Assembly: GCF_950295315.1 (NCBI RefSeq) | Contig: NC_080171.1 | Location: 110,828,378 to 110,892,377 of the forward strand | Direction: 5' to 3' | DNA: 64,000 nt | Source: Erinaceus europaeus | Taxonomy: Eukaryota > Chordata > Mammalia > Eulipotyphla > Erinaceidae | Part shown: one piece after another, positions 57,586-64,000 of the stretch | How the letters are laid out: each line of letters starts with the position of its first letter | Numbering within the stretch: position 1 is the first letter of the stretch | The notes under the pieces: generated by a model | The model's database searches: none | What the model was told of the DNA's origin: nothing | Seen by the model: the letters and a program-made list of their open reading frames with translations, nothing else | Position numbers and translations under genes: made by a program

Positions 57586-58480
57586 ATTCTTGTTGTTTGC
57601 CTGTCCTCTAGGTTGATCATTCCACAGGCTTTGGGGTTTTCACCTACTCTGTAGCGTTAGAATAATACCCGACATCGACATTGGGAATATACTCAGTCTA
57701 TTGACTGACACAAATAATGACTGCAATATATTATTCAGGGTTAAAAAAAAAACCTTTTGGACAAGAAGTGTGTGTCACTCATGAACTCTAGTTTATCAAG
57801 CTTCTTTTATCATTATAACTTAGTCTTATATTTTCATTTAACTTTTGGCTTTAAAGTAGGTTAAGAGAAAGATTGATAATGTCCAGATCATAGATCATAG
57901 GTATTATTTATTAATGGCTATTTTGTGTTATTAATGGCTTGTTAGTGATTTCTCCTTTTTTTTTGTTTTTTACTGTAACATGTTCAGAAAAGGATGCCTG
58001 TACTATGCTTAATTCTGAGGTATATTAAAGTTCCTGGTGTGTTGAGTTCATGACCAATTTTTGTGTCATTGACATTTGGAAAGGTGATTATAAACTTTCT
58101 GTTATCTTAACTAAATAACTTGTACTGAAATTACTTCATATGATAAGGATTTATTTGCATTTGTAAGAAAGTGCCAAACCGGTTCCACTGTGGTTGGTCA
58201 GCCATCTAATGACAGTACCACTTTCTCTTTCAGCCATACCAGTGCTTGGTACGTTCAGTCTTTTGTACTTTATTCTTTCTTGCAGTGTTGCTATGCAAAG
58301 TGTGCATTACTCTAATATCTAAGGCATTACAAAGTGTGTATTACTCTCTTTTCCTGTGCTTTCTTGCCATCTGTACTTTTTCTTTGATGATCAATTTATT
58401 CAGATCACCTTAACAGTAATTGTTTCATCACTGAGTTTTAATTCATATTATTGACTTTCTCACTGTGTATTTTAATGAGC
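57586..58480. other. AUH intron, nothing recognised
   Basis: No recent SINE or exon. Some L1-like debris is possible near 57350-57420 and 58250-58480. Confidence 0.45.
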
Positions 58481-58484
58481 CCCT

Positions 58485-58725
58485 TTTTTGTTTATTTATT
58501 TATTTTTTGTTGATTTAATAATGGTCGACAAGACCGTAGGATAAAAGGGGTACAATTCCCACCACCAGAGTTTCATATCCTATCGTCTCCATTGGAAGCT
58601 TTCCTATTCTTTATCCCTCTGGGAACATGGACACAGGATCATTATGGGATGCAGAAGGTCTTCTGTAATTGCTTCTTCTTTGGACATGGGCATTTGCAGG
58701 TCAATCCGTACTCCCAGCTTTTAAC
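58485..58725 (-). mobile_element. L1 3' end (GGATAAGAGGGG type)
   Basis: GTAGGATAAAAGGGGTACAATTCCC, TTTATCCCTCTGGGAACATGG and GGACATGGGCATTTGCAGG. Confidence 0.75.
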
Positions 58726-58729
58726 AAGC

Positions 58730-59060
58730 CCTTTTTAAGATGTGTGATTTACAGATATTTTGTAAATATTTGTAAGTGCATTTGTCCTCTGCGATTTGAC
58801 TTTTCAGAGAGTAGAGGTTTCAGTTTTGATGAAGTTCATTTTACTAACTTGTTCATTCATGAACTATGCTGCTGGTGACATGTCTAATAAATCCTTGCCT
58901 ATATAAAGTTTCATGTTTTTCTGTTGTTACTTATTTTAGAACTTTTATATTTTTCACATTTATATATAGATGTGTAGTTCATTTTGAGTCATTTTTTTTC
59001 CTTTTTGTATTTGGTGTGACATATAGACTGATACTCTGTGTGTGCATAGATACATATGTT
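58730..59060 (-). mobile_element. Old L1 3' region
   Basis: Complement landmarks GTAGAGGTTTCAGTTTTGATGAAG and TGTGTAGTTCATTTTGAGTC are typical of L1. Confidence 0.7.
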
Positions 59061-59084
59061 TGTTATTACAGTCATTTGTTGAAA

Positions 59085-59142
59085 AGAAAAATGTTTTTTT
59101 TCCCCATCATTTTATTTGTTTTAGAGAGAGGCAGAGAGATAG

Positions 59143-59199
<57 letters not shown>

Positions 59200-59290
59200 A
59201 CAATACTGGTCCACCTCTCATGAAGTGTCTTCTCTGCAGGTGAGGAGCAGGGGCTTGGTCCTGGACCCTTTTTCATGGTTAACTGTAGGG
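59085..59290 (-). mobile_element. SINE-B-like element with (AC)n
   Basis: TTTATTTGTTTTAGAGAGAGG at the left, a (CA)25 run at 59144-59194, then GGTGAGGAGCAGGGGCTTGG at the right. Confidence 0.65.
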
Positions 59291-59907
59291 ACACTTTTAA
59301 AATACATTTTTGGAGCTCTGTGATCACTGGTTTGGGAAACCTTTTGTAGCAACTCTGTTCTGTGATCCTTTGAGTCTAGTTAGTAGTCGACCCCAGTCAT
59401 ATATGCATACTGTTACCATAAAAATGTCTGATTAGAATTATAACAATTGGAGGCAACTTTTGAGATTTTCATAATTGAATCAAGTGTTTTATTTATGAAA
59501 GTTTTTCTTGAAACGTAACTGCCGCTATCATTTCATTTGATTTTGACCCAAGCAATAAAGAAATATTAGTACAAATAAGTTGTTTTTATAAATGGTTTGG
59601 TGCTTCTCATTTTAAGATTGTAAAATGTCTATTGATGTTTTCATGTAAAGATTTTTCCTTAAAATATGACATTAGAAATAATCACTTTTACAATTTGTGC
59701 TTAATTTCATAATACATTTTAGGCATATCTAGCTTTTGTATTATTTATGAGTCTAATTAAAAGTAACTTTAGTGTTTGATAATAAAATAACCTACCTTTT
59801 GCTTTGAGATATTCATTTCATTAGAAAGGCATGGAGGAAATATCTTGACATATAGATAATGCGAATTATTTTTTTACTTGGGTTACCTACATTTTCTTTA
59901 AAAACTT

Positions 59908-60048
59908 TTTTTTTTGGCATTATCTTTATTAATTGGATAGAGACAGAGACAGCCAGAAATCGAGGGAGGAGGGGAAGAAAGAAAGAGAGAGAGAGAGATC
60001 TGCAGATCTGCTTCACCACTTGAAAAGGTTTCTACCTGCAGGTGGGGC
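59908..60048 (-). mobile_element. SINE-B, 5'-truncated
   Basis: GGCATTATCTTTATTAATTGG to CTGCAGGTGGGGCC. Confidence 0.8.
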
Positions 60049-60139
60049 CTATATTTTCTTTTGTAAAAGACTAACTTTTGCAGTGAAGTGAATGTTATGA
60101 TATACTGCATTACTGTTTTCTGCTTAATAGTACTAATGT

Positions 60140-60180
60140 ATTGTGTGGGTGTGTGTGTGGGTGTGGGTGTGTGTGCACAC
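60140..60180. repeat. (GT)n-rich microsatellite
   Basis: GTGTGGGTGTGTGTGTGGGTG pattern with interruptions. Confidence 0.9.
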
Positions 60181-60239
60181 GTGCATGAGTGCGTGCCTGC
60201 CTGCCTGCTTATAGAGGAGTTGTTTTTTTGCATCTTACT

Positions 60240-60500
60240 TGTGTGTAGGTGGTACTGGGGAATGAACTTAGGAGTTCACACATGAACCATACTGCTGAGA
60301 TGCCTCTCTCACTCATTTTTTCATTCTTTATTTTGAGAGAAAGAGTGGAGAGAGATCCCAAAGCGCTACTTCACCACCGATAAAGTTCTGTTTTCGTCCT
60401 TGGCGATGCCTATATGGCTCTCATGTAGTGGTGGGAAAATGGACTTGGAACCTCACACATGGAGGGCATGTTGAGCCATCTCCTGGACTAGCACCTCCAT
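60240..60500 (-). mobile_element. Diverged SINE-G-like sequence
   Basis: Two blocks ending in ACCATACTGCTGAGATGCC and GTTGAGCCATCTCCTGGAC resemble SINE-G head complements. Low certainty. Confidence 0.4.
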
Positions 60501-60542
60501 TTAAAAAAATATTTTAAACTGTATTTATTTATTTGATAGGAT

Positions 60543-60618
60543 GCCCGGCTAGCTCAGTTGGTAAAGCATGAGACTCTTAATCTCAGGGTCGTGGGTTTGA
60601 GCCCCATGTTGGGCGCCA
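60543..60618 (+). tRNA. tRNA-Lys(CTT) copy with encoded CCA; probably a decayed pseudogene inside the LTR insert
   Basis: A 73-nt cloverleaf is complete: acceptor 60543-60549/60608-60614, D arm 60552-60567, anticodon stem 60569-60573/60581-60585 with CTT at 60576-60578, T arm 60591-60607 and discriminator G at 60615. A CCA follows at 60616-60618, which nuclear tRNA genes normally lack but mature tRNAs carry. Against canonical tRNA-Lys(CTT) from memory there are four changes. Three are C-to-T at CpG sites (60559, 60598, 60607). The fourth is G-to-A at 60564, which breaks a D-stem pair. The T-loop change replaces C56, needed for the G19-C56 contact and the B box. It is therefore probably non-functional, and it derives from a mature primer tRNA rather than from a gene. 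Confidence 0.85.
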
Positions 60619-60774
60619 GATCCCGGGCTAGCGTGGGGGTGCTCTCTGGGTTGGAGAGAACTCGACTAGAGCCAGCCTGGGCTGCTACTCACTCAGGGAC
60701 TCGGGAGATAGATGACTCAGGAACTCAAGGCAGTGTGGTAATGCAAACAGGATCTGTTGATAAGAGAGCCAATG

Positions 60775-60783
60775 CTTTTATAG
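60775..60783 (-). promoter_or_regulatory. LTR TATA box (CTATAAAAG)
   Basis: It reads CTATAAAAG on the minus strand inside the LTR and sits at the same LTR position as the TATA box of the related copy. It would drive transcription antisense to AUH, through the primer-binding-site/tRNA end. Activity is not shown. Confidence 0.6.
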
Positions 60784-61336
60784 GATAAAACCGGAAGTGG
60801 TTAGGAAAGGGGGTGGAGCAAGGCAAAAGCACCGCTGGGAAGGTAGAAGCTTCCTTAGCAACTATTGTGAGGGTTTTAACCAGTGGGATTAATGTTACCC
60901 TGAAGGCAGGGCGGGTCTCAAGGTAGAAAGAAGATAGATCAGTGGATGGGTGGGGATCTTTCAGGCAAAACAATGATTATGTAAATAGGCCATAGTATCA
61001 ACAATGCAGGATGGAGCAGGGGGCTGGCTTAATGCCCGACAATAGGACAGAGTAAAATTTAAAAGGAAGTGGGATAGAGAGGGAAAGAGACAGAGAGGCA
61101 CTTGTGTCCCTGTTTCACTGATGGTGAAATTTCCCCTCTGCAGGTGGGAACTGGGGATTTGAACCCAGGTCCTATGCACTGTAATGTGTACACTTAAAGG
61201 TGTGCTACCACTCAGCCTCAAGGGCCTCCATTTTTGTAGATGAGATTAGTTTAAACTTGTGTTTTGTTTGTTATTTTCTATTTTAGTGAGTTAGTTTATC
61301 TGACTTTTGAAATATTTGAGAAAATACTGGAATTAT

Positions 61337-61478
61337 GGGGTGGGGGTGGATAGCATAATGGTTATGCAAAGAGACTCATGCCTGAGACTCCAAAGTCCCA
61401 AGTTCAATCCCCTGCACCCCTCTGTACCACCACCATAAGCCAGAGCTGAGCAGTGCTCTGTAAAAAAAAAACAAAAAC
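61337..61478 (+). mobile_element. SINE-E
   Basis: GGTGGATAGCATAATGGTTATGC head. The duplications TACTGGAATTAT (61325-61336) and TACTAGAATTAT (61479-61490) differ at one base. Confidence 0.9.
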
Positions 61479-61721
61479 TACTAGAATTATCAACTGATTG
61501 ACATTTATATTAACTTGTGTGTTCTGATACTTTCACAATTTAAAATTCCCTTTTAATGGTTGACATAAACTAGGAAATATGGTTACCCAGATATTCAGAT
61601 GAGTTACGTAGACTTGTATATAATGTTTTCTTAGAATTTTATTTAAATTTCCTGTCAGATTTAAATGTTTCTCCTTATGAATTTCCTTAACATCTATTTT
61701 TTTAATTTAATTTTTTAATTC

Positions 61722-61937
61722 CTTTTTTTATTATCTTTATCTATTGGATAGAGACAACCAGAAATTGAGAAGAATGGGGATATTGTGAGGGAAAGAGACA
61801 GAGAGACACTTGTAGCCCTGCTTCACCATTTGTGAAGCTTTCCCCCTGCAGGTGGGGACTGGGGGCTTGAACCAGGGTCCTTGCACACTGTAAAGCATAC
61901 CAGGTGGCTCAACCAAGTGTGCCACCACCTGGCCCCT
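61722..61937 (-). mobile_element. SINE-B
   Basis: TTATTATCTTTATCTATTGGATAG to GTGTGCCACCACCTGGCCCC. Confidence 0.9.
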
Positions 61938-61969
61938 CTTCTAATTTAGTTTATCATAGAAGCAATTCT

Positions 61970-62075
61970 TTATTTTCTGGTTTATTGTGGTGGTGCAGGG
62001 GATTGAACCTGGGACTTTGGAACCTCAGGCATGAGAGTCTCTTTGCATCACCGTTATGCTATCTACCCCTGACCT
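61970..62075 (-). mobile_element. SINE-E
   Basis: GGTTTATTGTGGTGGTGCAGG to GCATCACCGTTATGCTATC. Confidence 0.82.
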
Positions 62076-62227
62076 ACAGTATTCAGTATATGGTATTTTC
62101 TTTTATTTTTTCCCTTATTCAAGTCGGTTTATTAATTGTGCGTTTTCTTTACCTTGGGAATTAGTTTATTTTTATTCTTAACAGTGAGTTTACTCTACTT
62201 TTATGTGAACTTTACCTATTTGTTATT

Positions 62228-62478
62228 CTTTTTTTTTTTTTCTTGCCACCAGGTTATCACTGGACAAACCTAGTACTTCTGGAGGTTATTCCCTCTGTCC
62301 TTTTGTTAATAGAGACAGAGAAAAGTTAAAAAGAAAGGGGCAGATAGAAAAGAAGAGCAAGAGAGACACCTGCAGCACTGCTTCACTGCTGGGAAGCTTC
62401 CTTCTCTGCAAGTGGAAACCAGTGGCTTTCACCCAGGTCGTTGTGTTTGCTAAGTTACATGTGGAGCCCCTTTGCCTT
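62228..62478 (-). mobile_element. SINE-C, diverged
   Basis: TTGCCACCAGGTTATCACTGG at the left, core CTGCAGCACTGCTTCACTGC, GTGGAGCCCC at the right. Confidence 0.75.
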
Positions 62479-62479
62479 T

Positions 62480-63150
62480 TATTTTTCATATAGCAGTTTT
62501 TATTGTTGTCTTTTAGATATGCATTTTAGTTTTCATATAGTTTTTCTATATACATATTTTTAAATGTTATGGGGAAATTGTTGCTTTACAAAACTGTTGC
62601 CAGAGAGGTATAGTTCACATTTTCCCAAGGTTTATTTAGTAGTTAACTTAAGAATCACTTCACATCATTTGTATATTGTATTTTAGTTTCCAAGTTATTT
62701 TTGATATTTCCTGTGTTCTATTGATAATTCTCAGTTTCGTTTTAACCTATTTATATTCAAACCTGGTGTTTCTGTAGTACTGCTTTTAGGAAGTGATAGC
62801 AGTTTCATTTTGTGTAATAAATGCATTGACCAATTTTTGTAAATAAGCCTGTGGCCTTTGCAGATGAAGTAACCTTTTGTTTATGGGGTTGAGACATAGT
62901 TTAAATATTAGTTTTAATTTTTGTCTATTTGCCAGATTGGAGAGGAGTATCTTAATGTATTTACTAATTTTTTTTTTACCAGATTTCTGACATAGATTTC
63001 AATTACATATTTTTGTCATACTTAGAAAAACCATACATGTCTTCATGATGGCATAGAGTACTTCATTAATATAATATGCCACTATTTTTACACTAAGTGG
63101 TTTTTGTTTCGAAAAGTCAGGGTATCACTTCAGTACATGTGCCATCTTTT
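62480..63150. other. AUH intron, nothing recognised
   Basis: AT-rich, no recent repeat or exon seen. Confidence 0.5.
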
Positions 63151-63157
63151 ACAATAT

Positions 63158-63373
63158 TTTATTTTAATTAATTAATTAATTTATTTATTTTAGGTAGAGA
63201 CAGAAATTGAAAAGGAAGGTAGGAAGAGATAGAAAGGGAGTGAGAGAGACACCTGTAGCATTACTTCATCGCTCATAAAGCTTCCTCCCTGCAGGTGGGG
63301 ACCAGGGGCTTCAATCTGGGTTCTTGTGCACAGTGATGGGTGCTCTCAACCATGTGCACCACCACCCAGCCCC
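63158..63373 (-). mobile_element. SINE-B
   Basis: (ATTA)n and TTTATTTATTTTAGG to GTGCACCACCACCCAGCCCC. Confidence 0.88.
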
Positions 63374-63399
63374 TAAATGTTTTTTTTTTTTTACCCTTC

Positions 63400-63695
63400 A
63401 AATTCCAACACTTTACTCACTGCAACAACTCACAGACTAGTGGAATAGAATTGAGAACCCAGAAATGAGCTCCCATGCCTGTGAACATCTAGTGTTTGAC
63501 AAGGGGGCTCAAAACATTAAATGAACAAAGGGGAGCCTCTTCATCAGATGGTTTTTGGGAGAATTGGGTTTAAACATGTAAAAGAATGAAACTGAACTAT
63601 GCTATTTCATCAAACAAACAAATTCTAAGGGAGTCAAAAGACTGGCTGTTAGACCAGGAAATCAAATATTTAGAGGAAACATTGGCAGAACCCCC
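63400..63695 (+). pseudogene. L1 ORF2 C-terminal fragment, broken
   Basis: Conceptual translation gives L1 ORF2-like pieces such as HLVFDKGAQNIK-like, WENW-type and CKRMKLNYAISSNKQ, with stops between them. It is a decayed reverse-transcriptase-ORF remnant, in the same orientation as AUH. Confidence 0.7.
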
Positions 63696-63789
63696 TCCCT
63701 CCCTCTCTCAGTCACCTTCTCCCTTTTTCTCTCTTCCCCTCTCTTGCTGTTTCTGTTTCGGTTTCTCTTTCTTTCTCTCTATTTCCCTT

Positions 63790-63902
63790 TCTTTTGGATA
63801 AAGACATAGAGAAATTGAAAGAAGTGAGGACCAGGGGCATGAGCCTGGATTCTTGTACACTATAATGTATATGCTCTACGAGGTGCGCCATGATCTGGCC
63901 CC
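63790..63902 (-). mobile_element. SINE-B, internally deleted
   Basis: TTTTGGATAAAGACATAGAG, then GTGAGGACCAGGGGCATGAG and GTGCGCCATGATCTGGCCCC; the core is missing. Confidence 0.7.
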
Positions 63903-63924
63903 CAGCAGGACTCTTGCTTTAAAA

Positions 63925-64000
63925 ATATTTTATAAGTGAATTGATACTGATTTACAAAATTATAAGATAACAGGGGTATAATTCTGTACTGTTCCCACCA
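63925..64000 (-). mobile_element. L1 3' end, cut by window edge
   Basis: TTACAAAATTATAAGATAACAGGGGTATAATTC matches the GGATAAGAGGGG tail. Confidence 0.6.

Larger units (their letters stand above)
60542..61041 (-). mobile_element. Endogenous retrovirus LTR fused to a full tRNA-Lys copy (read-through integrant)
   Basis: The 500-bp insert has TG...CA ends and a perfect 6-bp target duplication, ATAGGA, at 60536-60541 and 61042-61047. It interrupts an older SINE-B. On the minus strand it runs LTR (61041 to 60621, starting TGTCGGGC), a 2-nt TC spacer, the Lys primer-binding site (60618-60601) and then the remaining reverse copy of tRNA-Lys (60600-60543), with a terminal A. The 6-bp duplication, Lys primer and TC spacer fit a class II (ERVK-like) element. 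There is no gag, pol or env. A relative lacking the tRNA lies at 20803-21304. The normal LTR 3' end is internal here, so the tRNA 5' end served as the integrated terminus. The species-level LTR family name is unknown to me. Confidence 0.9.
60503..61215 (-). mobile_element. SINE-B split by the LTR-tRNA element
   Basis: Parts 60503-60541 (TTTATTTATTTGATAGGA) and 61042-61215 (GGGATAGAGAGGG, core, head complement GTGCTACCACTCAGCC) form one SINE-B. Confidence 0.85.

Noticed and set aside
60542..61041. A tRNA gene that happened to lie beside a later LTR insertion
   Set aside because: The 6-bp duplications enclose the tRNA and LTR together, CCA is encoded, and the tRNA joins the LTR exactly through the primer-binding site and TC spacer.
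63586..63801. Small + strand gene
   Set aside because: It begins in L1 ORF2 debris and continues into a pyrimidine-rich SINE body.

Overview
This window looks like intronic DNA from a placental mammal, most likely a hedgehog (Erinaceus). That species call is an inference. It rests on the very dense tRNA-derived SINEs, whose heads and pyrimidine-rich bodies match, from memory, the ERI-type SINEs of hedgehogs. No repeat library was searched.

The only protein-coding gene I can support is AUH (AU RNA-binding methylglutaconyl-CoA hydratase, mitochondrial leucine catabolism) on the + strand. Three internal exons are present: 22555-22641, 42146-42238 and 45091-45147. All have consensus splice sites, all start and end in phase 1, and together they encode an uninterrupted catalytic core (human residues about 140-219, numbering from memory). 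The first exon, the last exons and both UTRs lie outside. The rest is intron: at least 22.5 kb upstream, then 19.5 kb, 2.9 kb and at least 18.9 kb.

SINE family labels are mine. SINE-A has the head TCGGGCAGTAGCGCAGCGGG, an unpaired (CAA/TAA)-rich tail and sometimes a 3' extension (GAGCAGTGGATTC...GCAATAACCCTGGAGG). SINE-B has a GGTGGTGCACCTGGTT head and an AATAAATAAAG tail. SINE-C has a B-like head plus the 3' extension. SINE-D is the GTCCAGGAGGTGGTGCAGTG type. SINE-E is short (GATAGCATAATGGTTATGC...CAGAGCTGAGCAGTGCTCTG). SINE-G covers older, diverged tRNA-like copies. A, B and C share a central hairpin-forming core. Long-lived L1 debris (both strands), L2, MIR, a MER5A-like piece and a MaLR-like LTR form the older layer.

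Four LTR or LTR-like elements all lie antisense to AUH. Two related ~500-bp elements (20803-21304 and 60542-61041) and a 1.5-kb solo LTR (32855-34341) have TG...CA ends and 6-bp target duplications (the last with one mismatch). The most unusual feature is the 60542-61041 element. Its 3' LTR end is followed by a primer-binding site that continues into a complete reverse copy of tRNA-Lys(CTT), including the CCA, and the integrated end is the tRNA 5' end. This looks like a reverse-transcription read-through product that was integrated as a normal viral DNA.

Layout: 1-22554 upstream AUH intron with many SINEs, an old antisense L1 (6.4-9.7 kb), L2/MER5A traces and two LTRs near 19.3-21.3 kb; 22555-22641 exon; 22642-42145 long intron with the nested SINE/LTR/SINE block (32.7-34.5 kb), a repeat-poor stretch (36.35-39.65 kb) and pyrimidine microsatellites (40.06-41.41 kb); exons at 42.1 and 45.1 kb; 45148-64000 downstream intron with a degraded sense L1 (50.9-54.4 kb) and the LTR-tRNA chimera at 60.5-61.0 kb.
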